Shown one piece after another: positions 1 through 8,390 of a stretch of DNA of 64,000 nt. The notes beneath the pieces were generated by a model, which did no database searches, was not told where the DNA came from, and saw only the letters and a list, made by a program, of their open reading frames with translations. The stretch lies in contig NZ_CP130558.2 in assembly GCF_030534315.2 (NCBI RefSeq), positions 62,001 through 126,000 on the forward strand. Direction: 5' to 3'. Each line of letters opens with the position of its first letter. The first letter of the stretch is position 1. Both the position numbers and the translations under genes were made by a program. Origin of the DNA: Thermoanaerobacterium sp. CMT5567-10. GTDB lineage: Bacteria > Bacillota > Thermoanaerobacteria > Thermoanaerobacterales > Thermoanaerobacteraceae.

Positions 1-156
1 AACTTCTACAAAGATTAGGCTATTTTTATTAAGAGCTATTATATCAATCTCTCCAATAGGACATCTAAAATTTTTACTAACAACGGCATATCCAGATTTC
101 AACAGATATTTTTCTGCAATGCTCTCTCCTAGATTACCTAATATTTTGTTATTCAT
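1..156 (-). CDS. yraN: YraN/UPF0102 family protein, C-terminus off the window
   Basis: Only the first 52 residues are present; the gene continues past base 1. The visible part has the family opening GESIAEKYL (about residues 10-18), then CPIGEIDIIA (32-41) and FVEV at the edge. This is the acidic pattern of the PD-(D/E)xK nuclease-like fold shared by YraN proteins. The biochemical role of the family is not firmly established. The ATG overlaps the TGA of rnhB (ATGA), so the two genes are translationally coupled and probably co-transcribed. Family assignment is confident; function is not. Confidence 0.85.
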   Translation of the reverse strand, partial: MNNKILGNLGESIAEKYLLKSGYAVVSKNFRCPIGEIDIIALNKNSLIFVEV

Positions 157-890
157 ATATTCGATTCTCCTATTATCTTTTTTAAAAATGTTTTTCTATG
201 TATTGGGCACGGGCCGTATTTTTTTATCGCTTCAATATGTTCCTTTGTTCCATATCCTTTATTTTTTCCAAAACCATATTGTGGATATAATTCATCATAT
301 TTTTTCATCAAGTTGTCTCTTTCTACTTTTGCTATAATAGAAGCTGCAGCGATAGAAATACTTTTCATATCACCTTTTATAATAGGCTTTTGCATTATTT
401 CTATATTTGGTATTTTTACAGCATCAATTAATAAACAGTCAATTTCTACATCAATTTTTGAGATAGCGATTCTCATGGCTTCATAAGTCGAATTCAATAT
501 ATTGACGCTGTCTATGTATTCATTATTGATTATTCCTATTCCATAAGCGATGGCATTTCTTTTAATAACTTCTGACAATAATTCTCTTTTTTCTTCTCTC
601 AATTTTTTTGAATCATTAATATCCGGTATAAATACGTCTTTAGGAAGTACAACACATCCAGCAACGACAGGTCCAGCTAATGGTCCTCTGCCGACCTCGT
701 CTACACCACCTATTACTTTATAACTTGATTTGTAAAGTTCTCTTTCATATTGTGTCAAATTCTCTATTCTTAACATTTCTTTATTAAACCATTTTAAAGC
801 ATTATCATTTAATTTTAAACCATCAATGTTCAAACCGTGATTGTATATATGTTCTTTTAAATCTTTTATGTTTAATGACTGTTGAGACAT
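153..890 (-). CDS. rnhB: Ribonuclease HII
   Basis: RNase HII cuts the RNA strand of RNA-DNA hybrids and removes single ribonucleotides misincorporated in DNA. The signature GGVDEVGRGPLAGPVV starts near residue 61, with metal-binding D64 and E65, and a further LLIDA aspartate follows. An N-terminal extension of about 55 residues precedes the catalytic core, as in many Firmicute RNase HII proteins. I chose the ATG at 890 because GGGTGAT lies just upstream; a TTG 30 bases earlier (920) is in frame but has no clear ribosome site. The gene is divergent from dprA and overlaps yraN by four bases. Confidence 0.95.
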   Translation of the reverse strand: MSQQSLNIKDLKEHIYNHGLNIDGLKLNDNALKWFNKEMLRIENLTQYERELYKSSYKVIGGVDEVGRGPLAGPVVAGCVVLPKDVFIPDINDSKKLREEKRELLSEVIKRNAIAYGIGIINNEYIDSVNILNSTYEAMRIAISKIDVEIDCLLIDAVKIPNIEIMQKPIIKGDMKSISIAAASIIAKVERDNLMKKYDELYPQYGFGKNKGYGTKEHIEAIKKYGPCPIHRKTFLKKIIGESNI

Positions 891-1002
891 TTTATCACCC
901 AACTTATTCTTATTCGACAAAAATATATAAAATACCTTCTTTTATTTTTTGCTTTTTATTATTATAATGATAATGTTTAAATATTTAATTTGGGGTGTAA
1001 TA
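891..1002. promoter_or_regulatory. Divergent rnhB/dprA intergenic region
   Basis: This 112-base AT-rich gap separates the diverging rnhB and dprA genes and must hold both promoters. On the plus strand a perfect TATAAT lies at 963-968, but no convincing -35 sits 16-18 bases upstream. On the minus strand several TATATT-like hexamers occur, again without a clear -35. The ribosome site GGGGTG of dprA is at 992-997. The promoter calls are weak. Confidence 0.3.
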
Positions 1003-2091
1003 ATGGATAAAAACAAAATCTACTCTATATGGCTTAGTTCAGTCAACAGTGTAGGTACAAAGACTTATAAGAAGCTGATAGATTACTTTGAAAGCGCAGA
1101 AAATGTCTATAAATCTGATAATGAAGAGCTGAAAAATGTCGTTAATAATATCAGGGTGTATAAAAACATATTAGATGCAAAGAAAATAAACCCTTATGCA
1201 TACGCTGAAAGATTAAATAAAGAAAAAGTAAAAGCTTTATTGATAGATGACAATGAATATCCTAAATTATTAAGAGAGATATATGATGCTCCGCAAGTTT
1301 TATATGTAAAAGGTGATATTAGAGAATCTGATGATATATCAATGGCAATAGTTGGCTCTAGAAATGCCACATCATATGGAAGATCAGTATCAGAAAAACT
1401 TTCTTATGAATTATCGAAACATGGATTTACAATAGTAAGTGGAATGGCTAGAGGAATTGACAGTCTAGCGCATAAAGGAGCAATCAAAGCAGGTGGTAGA
1501 ACTATAGCTGTACTAGGATGTGGAGTAAATATAGTATATCCAGAAGAAAATAAGAGATTGATGGAATATATAATTTCAAATGGAGCAGTTGTGTCGGAAT
1601 ATCCACTCGATTATCTTCCTATTGCCGGGAATTTTCCTGCGAGAAACAGGATAATAAGCGGATTGTCTTTAGGAGTTGTAGTAGTTGAAGCAGGGGTCAA
1701 AAGCGGATCGCTGATTACTGCAAAGTTTGCTTTAGAACAAGGAAGAGACGTATTTGCGGTACCCGGTTTTATTACCAGTGCTTATAGCAAAGGAACAAAT
1801 GAATTAATCAAACAGGGTGCAAAATTGGTGACGAGTAGCAGTGACATACTTGAGGAATATAATTTTAGAGAAGATATAAAAGTGAGAATAAATGATCAAT
1901 TGATTAATACACTAAGCAGTGAAGAGAAAAAATTATACATGGCGATAGTAGATTGCCCAAGGGATATAGAAGAATTAGTTGAAATAATGAAATTTCCTGT
2001 ATCTAAAGTAAATTATCTTTTATCATCATTGCTGTTTAAAGGGCTTATAGTTAGATTACCTGGCAACAAATATGAAAAAAGTTTTGATTAA
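1003..2091 (+). CDS. dprA: DNA processing protein DprA/Smf
   Basis: DprA binds incoming single-stranded DNA and loads RecA during natural transformation. It is also widely kept in species not known to be competent. The Rossmann-like DprA domain is clear: the VGSRNATSYG motif, SGMARGID, AVLGCGVNIVYP, FPARNRIISGLS, then LEQGRDVFAVPG. The last roughly 60 residues look like the winged-helix (DprA_WH) tail. The length of 362 aa is normal. I chose the ATG at 1003, which follows GGGGTG; an upstream in-frame ATG-rich leader of 18 codons has no ribosome site. It is followed by topA, as in Bacillus, where it is called smf. Confidence 0.94.
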   Translation: MDKNKIYSIWLSSVNSVGTKTYKKLIDYFESAENVYKSDNEELKNVVNNIRVYKNILDAKKINPYAYAERLNKEKVKALLIDDNEYPKLLREIYDAPQVLYVKGDIRESDDISMAIVGSRNATSYGRSVSEKLSYELSKHGFTIVSGMARGIDSLAHKGAIKAGGRTIAVLGCGVNIVYPEENKRLMEYIISNGAVVSEYPLDYLPIAGNFPARNRIISGLSLGVVVVEAGVKSGSLITAKFALEQGRDVFAVPGFITSAYSKGTNELIKQGAKLVTSSSDILEEYNFREDIKVRINDQLINTLSSEEKKLYMAIVDCPRDIEELVEIMKFPVSKVNYLLSSLLFKGLIVRLPGNKYEKSFD

Positions 2092-2111
2092 TCTTTCAAG
2101 TTTGATATAAT
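2084..2111 (+). promoter_or_regulatory. Candidate sigma-A promoter for topA, extended -10
   Basis: TTGATT at 2084-2089 (4 of 6 to consensus) is followed by a 16-base spacer and a perfect TATAAT at 2106-2111. TG sits one base before the -10 (2103-2104), giving an extended -10. The -35 overlaps the end of dprA, whose stop codon is at 2089-2091. This gives topA its own start about 20 bases before the GGAGGT ribosome site. Confidence 0.55.
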
Positions 2112-2136
2112 AAATTAATGTTTTGGAGGTATCGAA

Positions 2137-4197
2137 ATGGAAAAATCATTAGTAATAGTTGAATCACCCTCAAAAGCTAAAACAATACATAAATATTTAG
2201 GGAAAAATTATAAAGTTGAAGCCTCTATGGGACATATAAGGGACTTGCCGAAAAGTCAGCTTGGCATAGATATTGAGAAAAATTTCGAGCCAAAATATAT
2301 AACAATTCGCGGAAAAGGGCCAATAATAGAAAAATTGAAGAAAGAAGCAAAAAATGTTTCAAAAGTTTATCTTGCTACAGACCCTGATAGGGAAGGAGAA
2401 GCTATATCATGGCATCTTGCTAATCTTTTAAATATAGATGTCAATGATAAATGCAGAATAGAGTTTCATGAAATAACAAAAAATGCGATACAAAATGCTA
2501 TTAAAAATCCTCGAAAGATAAACATGAATTTAGTTGATGCACAGCAAGCCAGAAGAATACTTGACAGGCTTGTAGGCTACAATATTAGCCCATTGCTGTG
2601 GAAAAAAATAAAAAGAGGTCTAAGCGCTGGAAGAGTTCAATCAGTTGCCACAAGATTAATTTGTGATAGGGAAAAAGAAATAGAAGAATTTAAGCCTGAA
2701 GAGTATTGGAGCTTATCTGCTTTTTTGTATAAGGAAAAGAAAACGCAGTATTTTGAAGCAAAGTTTTATGGAACAAAAGATGGAAAAATAGATTTAAAAA
2801 ATGAAAATGATGTAAACAACATTATAAAAGATTTGGCAGATGATTACATCGTAGATAATGTCAAAACAGGCACTAAAAAGAGAAATCCTTCTCCTCCATT
2901 TATAACAAGTACGATGCAACAAGAAGCTTCTAAAAAGCTTGGATTTACTGCAAAAAAGACAATGATGATTGCGCAACAATTATATGAAGGAGTGGAAATA
3001 AAAGGGGAAGGAAGTCTAGGCTTAATAACTTATATGAGAACAGATTCTACAAGAATATCTGAAGAGGCTAAAAAAGCTGCATATGAATATATACTGCAAA
3101 AATATGGGAAAGAATATGCAAATCCTAATGCAACATATACAAAGAAAGGAGGAAATATTCAGGATGCACATGAAGCTATACGGCCTACATACATAAACTT
3201 AGATCCGGAACAGATTAAGGATTCATTAAAACCAGATCAGTATAAGCTCTACAAATTAATATGGAGCCGGTTTTTAGCAAGCCAGATGTCACAAGCTCTA
3301 TATGATACGATAGCTATGGATATTATTAATAAAAATTATATCTTTAAAGCAAGCGGCTCTAAACTTAAATTTTCGGGATTTATGACGGTATATACGGAGG
3401 AAGTGGATACTGAAAATGTTGAAGAAAAGACATTGCCATTACTTGAAAAAGGAGATCATTTAAAATTAAAGGAGTTAAAGCCTGAACAGCATTTTACACA
3501 ACCTCCTGCTAGATATACTGAAGCTACTTTGATAAAAGAACTAGAAGAGAAAGGAATAGGAAGGCCCAGCACGTATGCTCCTATAATATCTACACTGCTT
3601 GAAAGAGGATATGTAATAAAAGAAAAGAAAAATTTAAAGCCAACTGAATTGGGTTTTATCGTAACAGATGTGATGAAAGAATTTTTTCCAGATGTTGTGG
3701 ATGTGAAATTTACTGCTGAAATGGAAGAACAACTTGATAAGATAGAAGAAGGCATAGAAAAATGGTGTGATGTAATTGATGGATTTTATAATAATTTTAA
3801 TGATTCCTTAAAGGTTGCAGAAGAACAGATGAAAGATATTGAAATAAAAGATGAAGTTACAGATATAAAATGTGAATTTTGTGGTAGAAATATGGTTATA
3901 AAATATGGGCGATATGGTAAATTTTTGGCTTGCCCAGGATTTCCTGAATGCAAAAACACTAAGCCACTATATGAAGAAACAGGAATAATATGTCCCAAAT
4001 GCGGAGGGAAAATAGTTGTTAAGAAAAGTAAAAGAGGAAAGACATACTATGCTTGTGAAAATTCGTCTCAGTGCGGTACTATGTTTTGGGATAAGCCAAT
4101 AAATGAAATATGCCCTAAGTGTGGAAGCTTGCTTGTAGAGAAATATATAAAAGGAATCAAGACAATTAAATGCAGCAATTGCGATTACGTGAAGTAA
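2137..4197 (+). CDS. topA: DNA topoisomerase I (type IA)
   Basis: TopA relaxes negatively supercoiled DNA by cutting one strand through a 5'-phosphotyrosine. The Toprim domain opens with VIVESPSKAKTI and carries the acidic DPDREGE motif at 82-88. The catalytic tyrosine is Y299 in LITYMRTDS. Three C-terminal C4 zinc-ribbon repeats are visible (CEFCGR, CPKCGG, CPKCGS, each with a partner CxxC or CxxxxC pair), which is usual for Firmicute TopA. The length of 686 aa is typical. The ATG follows GGAGGT. In B. subtilis trmFO (gid) and xerC-like codV follow topA; here hslV comes next. Confidence 0.97.
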   Translation: MEKSLVIVESPSKAKTIHKYLGKNYKVEASMGHIRDLPKSQLGIDIEKNFEPKYITIRGKGPIIEKLKKEAKNVSKVYLATDPDREGEAISWHLANLLNIDVNDKCRIEFHEITKNAIQNAIKNPRKINMNLVDAQQARRILDRLVGYNISPLLWKKIKRGLSAGRVQSVATRLICDREKEIEEFKPEEYWSLSAFLYKEKKTQYFEAKFYGTKDGKIDLKNENDVNNIIKDLADDYIVDNVKTGTKKRNPSPPFITSTMQQEASKKLGFTAKKTMMIAQQLYEGVEIKGEGSLGLITYMRTDSTRISEEAKKAAYEYILQKYGKEYANPNATYTKKGGNIQDAHEAIRPTYINLDPEQIKDSLKPDQYKLYKLIWSRFLASQMSQALYDTIAMDIINKNYIFKASGSKLKFSGFMTVYTEEVDTENVEEKTLPLLEKGDHLKLKELKPEQHFTQPPARYTEATLIKELEEKGIGRPSTYAPIISTLLERGYVIKEKKNLKPTELGFIVTDVMKEFFPDVVDVKFTAEMEEQLDKIEEGIEKWCDVIDGFYNNFNDSLKVAEEQMKDIEIKDEVTDIKCEFCGRNMVIKYGRYGKFLACPGFPECKNTKPLYEETGIICPKCGGKIVVKKSKRGKTYYACENSSQCGTMFWDKPINEICPKCGSLLVEKYIKGIKTIKCSNCDYVK

Positions 4198-4227
4198 TTT
4201 AAATATATAAAAAATTTTGAAATATTA

Positions 4228-4256
4228 TTGAAACATTATAAATTTTGTGTTAATAT
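4228..4256 (+). promoter_or_regulatory. Candidate promoter for hslVU-codY
   Basis: TTGAAA at 4228-4233, a 17-base spacer, then TAATAT at 4251-4256 preceded by TGT, giving an extended -10 arrangement. It lies in the 84-base gap after topA, about 25 bases before the hslV start. No terminator hairpin was seen after topA, so read-through is also possible. Confidence 0.4.
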
Positions 4257-4281
4257 TATATTGTTTTTGGGGGGTGAAAAT

Positions 4282-4812
4282 TTGTTTAAAGGTACTACAA
4301 TTGTAGCTGTTAGAAGAGATAATAAAGTTTCTATAGCTGGTGATGGACAGGTTACATTTGGTGAGAATACAATTTTAAAACATGGAGCAAAAAAGATAAG
4401 AAGATTGTACAATGATGAAGTTTTAATAGGTTTTGCAGGTTCTGTTGCTGATGCATTTACGTTGTCTGAAATGTTTGAAGAAAAATTGGAGCAGTATGGT
4501 GGTAATTTAAAAAGAGCTGCTGTGGAACTTGCACAGGAATGGAGAAAAGATAAGGTTTTAAAAAAACTAGAAGCACTTTTAATTGCTGCGGATAAAAATG
4601 TAACATTAGTTATATCAGGCAATGGAGAAGTGATTGAGCCAGATAACGATGTGATAGCAATAGGTTCAGGTGGCAATTTCGCAATGTCTGCAGCACTCGC
4701 TTTAAGGTATAATACTGATTTATCCGTGGAAGAGATTGCTAGAAAGTCCCTTGAGATAGCATCGCAAATCTGTGTGTATACAAACGATCATATAACAGTA
4801 GAAAGTTTATAA
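4282..4812 (+). CDS. hslV: ATP-dependent protease peptidase subunit HslV (ClpQ)
   Basis: HslV is the Thr-type peptidase chamber of the HslUV (ClpQY) protease. The start is taken as TTG at 4282, directly after a very strong GGGGGGTG ribosome site. An in-frame ATG 54 bases upstream would add 18 residues unlike the family. From this TTG the protein is [10 protein letters not shown], 176 aa, so a short propeptide precedes the threonine pair that supplies the catalytic N-terminus. [11 protein letters not shown] and [12 protein letters not shown] are family motifs. Its stop overlaps the AAGGAGGG ribosome site of hslU, 13 bases upstream of that start. Confidence 0.95.
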   Translation: MFKGTTIVAVRRDNKVSIAGDGQVTFGENTILKHGAKKIRRLYNDEVLIGFAGSVADAFTLSEMFEEKLEQYGGNLKRAAVELAQEWRKDKVLKKLEALLIAADKNVTLVISGNGEVIEPDNDVIAIGSGGNFAMSAALALRYNTDLSVEEIARKSLEIASQICVYTNDHITVESL

Positions 4813-4825
4813 GGAGGGACTTGGT

Positions 4826-6211
4826 GTGAAGAATTATACTCCAAAAGAAATTGTAGATGCGCTTGATAAATATATAGTAGGTCAAGATTTAGCTAAACGT
4901 TCTGTAGCTGTTGCACTTAGAAATAGATTTCGCAGAAATTTGTTGTCAGATGAAATTAAAGACGAAGTTACTCCAAAAAACATTTTGATGATAGGTCCTA
5001 CAGGTGTGGGTAAAACAGAAATTGCGAGAAGGATAGCAAAACTTGTTGAAGCGCCGTTTGTAAAAGTAGAGGCTACTAAATTTACTGAAGTGGGATACGT
5101 AGGGCGAGATGTTGAGTCAATGATTAGAGATTTGCTTGAATCAGCTATTCGCATGGTTAAACAAGAAAAAATGCAGAATGTTATGATGCGGGCAAAAGAA
5201 TTGGCAGAAGAAAGGATAGTAGATTATTTGCTAAATGGTAGAAAGAGCAGACGCCAAAAAAATCCTTTTGAAATTTTGTTTAATAATCCAAATGATAATA
5301 ATGAAGTTCATGATTATGAGCAACAAGAAGTCAAGCTAAAAAGAGAGCAATTAAAAGAAAAGATAAGAAGTGGAGAATTAAATGATACAATCATCGAAAT
5401 TGAGATAACAGATTCTGCTGCACCAATACTTGAAATGTATTCAAACATAGGCTCTGAAGAAATGAATATCAATTTGCAAGATATGTTTTCTGATATTTTA
5501 CCCAAAAAGAAAAAGTATAAAAAAGTTTCAATAGGGGAGGCTAAAAAGATATTAGAGTCTGAAGAAGCACAAAATTTAATCGATATGGATGAAGTGATCG
5601 ACGAAGCTATAAAAAGGACAGAACAAGATGGTATAATTTTCATTGATGAAATTGATAAGATTGCGGGAAGTGGATATACTAATGGACCTGATGTATCAAG
5701 AGAAGGAGTTCAAAGAGACATATTGCCAATAGTAGAAGGCAGTACTGTTATGACAAAGTATGGCCCTGTAAAAACTGATTATATACTTTTTATAGCAGCT
5801 GGTGCTTTTAATATTGCAAAAGTAAGTGATTTAATACCCGAACTGCAAGGAAGATTTCCAGTTAGAGTCGAGCTTAAGCCATTGACAAAAGAAGATTTTA
5901 TAAGAATTTTAAAAGAACCCAAAAATGCATTGACAAAACAATATGCAGCGCTTTTAAAAACTGAAGGTGTAGATGTAGAATATTCTGATGATGCTATAGA
6001 TAGAATAGCAGAAATTGCTTATCTTATTAATCAACAATCAGAAGATATAGGGGCAAGACGGCTACATACAGTGATGGAAAAATTGTTTGAAAAGTTATCA
6101 TTTGAAGCTCCTGAGATAACGGGTAAAAAAGTAATCATTGACAGAAGCTATATAGATGAGCAATTAAAAGATAATTTAAGTAAATTTGATGTTAATAAGT
6201 ATATACTTTAA
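4826..6211 (+). CDS. hslU: ATP-dependent protease ATPase subunit HslU (ClpY)
   Basis: This is the AAA+ unfoldase that feeds substrates to HslV. Walker A GPTGVGKT lies at 57-64 and Walker B FIDEID near 272-277, with the charged, variable I-domain between them (about 110-235). The C-terminus ends in NKYIL, matching the conserved tail that inserts into HslV to activate it. The length of 461 aa is normal. The GTG start follows AAGGAGGG. It is co-operonic with hslV and codY, as in Bacillus. Confidence 0.96.
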   Translation: MKNYTPKEIVDALDKYIVGQDLAKRSVAVALRNRFRRNLLSDEIKDEVTPKNILMIGPTGVGKTEIARRIAKLVEAPFVKVEATKFTEVGYVGRDVESMIRDLLESAIRMVKQEKMQNVMMRAKELAEERIVDYLLNGRKSRRQKNPFEILFNNPNDNNEVHDYEQQEVKLKREQLKEKIRSGELNDTIIEIEITDSAAPILEMYSNIGSEEMNINLQDMFSDILPKKKKYKKVSIGEAKKILESEEAQNLIDMDEVIDEAIKRTEQDGIIFIDEIDKIAGSGYTNGPDVSREGVQRDILPIVEGSTVMTKYGPVKTDYILFIAAGAFNIAKVSDLIPELQGRFPVRVELKPLTKEDFIRILKEPKNALTKQYAALLKTEGVDVEYSDDAIDRIAEIAYLINQQSEDIGARRLHTVMEKLFEKLSFEAPEITGKKVIIDRSYIDEQLKDNLSKFDVNKYIL

Positions 6212-6225
6212 TGAGGAGGATAATA

Positions 6226-6984
6226 ATGGGATTACTTCTGGAAAAGATCAGGAAGGTAAATAAGGTACTTCAGAAAACCGGTGTTCAACCAGTTGATTTT
6301 AATGAATTGTCTGAGATACTAAAAGATGTTATAAATTGCGATGTTTTTATTGTAAGCAGAAGAGGGAAGCTTTTGGGGCGCAACTTAGATAAATATAGTG
6401 GAGAGTTAGATGAGTCAATTATAAAAAGTATGCAACTTCCTGAAGATTACAATGATGAGCTTTTAAAAGTATCAGAGACATCTGTAAATCTTACTAAAGA
6501 AAGTAAAGCGATGCTTATAAAAAATGATAATTTATTTGAGACAATTGTTCCCGTATTTGGAGGGGGAAATAGGCTTGGAACATTAATGCTTTTAAGATAT
6601 GGAGATAAGTTTACTGATGATGATATTATATTGGCTGAATACGGTGCAACAGTTATAGGTTTAGAAATACTTAGATCTAAAAATGATGAAATAGAAGAAG
6701 ATGAAAGAAAACGTACAGTTGTGCAGATGGCTTTAGCAACTCTTTCTTATTCAGAGTTAGAGACTGTTATGCATATTTTTGAAGAATTAGGAGGAAATGA
6801 AGGGCTTCTTGTAGCCAGCAAGATAGCTGATAAAGTTGGAATAACAAGATCAGTTATAGTAAATGCTTTAAGAAAATTTGAAAGCGCGGGTGTTATAGAA
6901 TCAAGGTCTCTTGGAATGAAGGGGACACATATTAAGATTCTAAATGATAAATTAATTGAAGAGCTTAAAAAATTAAAACGGTAA
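6226..6984 (+). CDS. codY: GTP-sensing pleiotropic transcriptional regulator CodY
   Basis: CodY represses stationary-phase and nutrient-scavenging genes when GTP and branched-chain amino acids are plentiful. In several Firmicutes it also controls flagellar genes. It has an N-terminal GAF-type ligand domain (about 1-160) and a C-terminal winged HTH with [20 protein letters not shown]. The ATG at 6226 follows GAGGAGGATAATA; a slightly earlier ATG at 6211 overlaps the hslU stop but would itself encode the ribosome site. The length is 252 aa. The long flagellar operon begins 221 bases downstream, so CodY regulation of it is a reasonable inference, although no clean CodY box was seen. Confidence 0.96.
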   Translation: MGLLLEKIRKVNKVLQKTGVQPVDFNELSEILKDVINCDVFIVSRRGKLLGRNLDKYSGELDESIIKSMQLPEDYNDELLKVSETSVNLTKESKAMLIKNDNLFETIVPVFGGGNRLGTLMLLRYGDKFTDDDIILAEYGATVIGLEILRSKNDEIEEDERKRTVVQMALATLSYSELETVMHIFEELGGNEGLLVASKIADKVGITRSVIVNALRKFESAGVIESRSLGMKGTHIKILNDKLIEELKKLKR

Positions 6985-6990
6985 GATTAA

Positions 6991-7019
6991 AAAGTCCTAA
7001 AGAAATTTAGGACTTTTTT
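6991..7019 (+). terminator. Intrinsic terminator after codY
   Basis: An 11-bp perfect stem AAAGTCCTAAA / TTTAGGACTTT with a GAAA tetraloop is followed by a run of T to 7019. It begins six bases after the codY stop and should end the dprA/hslVU/codY transcripts before the flagellar operon. Confidence 0.93.
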
Positions 7020-7043
7020 CTTATGGTCTTTAGATTTGTTGAG

Positions 7044-7052
7044 TGATATAAT
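7044..7052 (+). promoter_or_regulatory. Extended -10 upstream of the fla/che operon
   Basis: TGATATAAT is a perfect TATAAT with a TG extension, just after the codY terminator. The position 17 bases upstream (TGGTCT) is a poor -35. A second possibility lies further down: CTGACA at 7078-7083, 18 bases, then TGTAAT at 7102-7107. No convincing sigma-28 promoter was found before flgB. The true start of this roughly 27-kb operon is therefore uncertain. Confidence 0.4.
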
Positions 7053-7092
7053 ATATTTTGACAAAATTTGATAAATACTGACATATATTTCT

Positions 7093-7140
7093 TTACATAT
7101 ATGTAATACGTCATTAATACTAAAATATTCTACATATATG
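7093..7140. repeat. Palindrome and direct repeats upstream of flgB
   Basis: TTACATATATGTAA (7093-7106) is a perfect 14-bp palindrome. The 10-mer TACATATATG inside it (7094-7103) recurs exactly at 7131-7140, and GACATATATTT at 7080-7090 is a partial third copy. The palindrome overlaps a possible -10 hexamer (7102-7107). It could be an operator for the flagellar operon. AT-rich sequence makes chance palindromes easier, so confidence is moderate. Confidence 0.4.
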
Positions 7141-7205
7141 AATAATTTTTGAAGGAAAATGTAATTTTGTGTCGAATATTAGTATTATTGATTGGAGGAG
7201 TGTAA

Positions 7206-7616
7206 ATGCTAGGGATAAATTTTAATACAGTAGATCTTATGAGTAAAGCATTAGATGCATCAGAATTGAGAAATGAAGTCATTTCTAATAATATAGCAAA
7301 TGTCGATTCACCAGGTTTCAAAAGATCAGACATCAATTTTGAAAGTATTTTAAACGATACAGTAAATTCCAATAAATTAACAGGTTTTGTAACAGATAAA
7401 AATCATATACCTATTAACTCAACGTCAATTGATAATATTGAGCCACAGATTGTGCAGGATAATAGTACTTCTATGAGATTAGATGGTAATAATGTTGATA
7501 TTGATGTAGAAATGTCAAATTTGGCAAAAAATCAGCTTTATTATAGCGCATTAGCGCAAAGAGTTAGTGGTGAATTAAATTCTATACTTACAGCAATAAA
7601 AGATGGAGGTAATTAA
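7206..7616 (+). CDS. flgB: Flagellar basal-body rod protein FlgB
   Basis: FlgB is a proximal rod subunit exported through the flagellar type III apparatus. The N-terminal rod motif [20 protein letters not shown] is the standard Flg_bb_rod signature, here about residues 22-41. The length of 136 aa is usual. The ATG follows GGAGGAG. It is the first gene of the fla/che operon and is only two bases from flgC, so these rod genes are made together. Confidence 0.96.
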   Translation: MLGINFNTVDLMSKALDASELRNEVISNNIANVDSPGFKRSDINFESILNDTVNSNKLTGFVTDKNHIPINSTSIDNIEPQIVQDNSTSMRLDGNNVDIDVEMSNLAKNQLYYSALAQRVSGELNSILTAIKDGGN

Positions 7617-7618
7617 TA

Positions 7619-8068
7619 ATGGGCTTTCTAAATTCTATTGATATAAGTGCTACAGGTCTTACAGCCGAAAGATTGAGGATGGATGTCATTTCTCAAAATA
7701 TTGCAAATGTTGATACAACAAGGACATCTAGTGGTGGACCGTACAGGAGAAAACTTGTTGTATTGAAAGAGATTAATAATCAAAACAGATTTAGCGATAT
7801 GCTTAATAAAGCAAAGGGAATACAAGCAACTGGAAATGGTGTTGAAGTTGTATCTATTGTGGATGACAATAATACTCCACTAAATCGTGTGTATGATCCT
7901 GGAAATCCTGATGCAGATAGTACTGGTTATGTAAATTACCCTAATGTCAATATTGTTTCTGAAATGGTTGATATGATATCAGCAACAAGAGCATATGAGG
8001 CCAATGTTACAGCCGTTAATTCTGCAAAGTCAATGATAGAAAAAGCATTAGAAATTGGAAAGGCATAG
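7619..8068 (+). CDS. flgC: Flagellar basal-body rod protein FlgC
   Basis: This is a second proximal rod subunit. The Flg_bb_rod signature [14 protein letters not shown] is near the N-terminus. The C-terminal [20 protein letters not shown] is the typical rod/hook tail pairing with the N-terminal helix. The length is 149 aa. It lies between flgB (2-base gap) and fliE (10-base gap). Confidence 0.96.
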   Translation: MGFLNSIDISATGLTAERLRMDVISQNIANVDTTRTSSGGPYRRKLVVLKEINNQNRFSDMLNKAKGIQATGNGVEVVSIVDDNNTPLNRVYDPGNPDADSTGYVNYPNVNIVSEMVDMISATRAYEANVTAVNSAKSMIEKALEIGKA

Positions 8069-8078
8069 GTGAGAAACA

Positions 8079-8366
8079 ATGATAAATCCTATTTCACAAA
8101 TAAACTCAGTAGGAGGCGTTAGCGCTTCTAGCACAACAAACAATTCTACTTCTTTTGGAGATATTCTTAAAACTGCAATTACTGATGTAAATAATTTACA
8201 ACTCAAATCACAGCAAGATGATCAGATGTTAGTTACTGGCGATATCAACGATATACATAATGTAATGATTGATGCGACAAAAGCAGACATTGCGTTGGAG
8301 CTTACAATTCAAATAAAAAATAAAGTACTTGATGCATATCAGGAGATAATGAGGATGCCGGTTTAA
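8079..8366 (+). CDS. fliE: Flagellar hook-basal body complex protein FliE
   Basis: FliE links the MS ring to the rod and is the first substrate of the export gate. It is a small 95-aa protein with a low-complexity Ser/Thr/Asn N-terminus and the conserved C-terminal region NVMIDATKADIALELTIQIKN, written here in shortened sense, ending in the usual AYQEIMRMPV tail. The position between flgC and fliF is canonical. Confidence 0.94.
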   Translation: MINPISQINSVGGVSASSTTNNSTSFGDILKTAITDVNNLQLKSQQDDQMLVTGDINDIHNVMIDATKADIALELTIQIKNKVLDAYQEIMRMPV

Positions 8367-8390
8367 TACCTTTTGAGATGAGGTGAATTG

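Noticed and set aside
7121-7165. Possible CodY box in the flgB upstream region (AATTTTTGAAGGAAAAT)
   Set aside because: Only about 9 of 15 positions fit the AATTTTCWGAAAATT consensus, which is not meaningful in AT-rich DNA.
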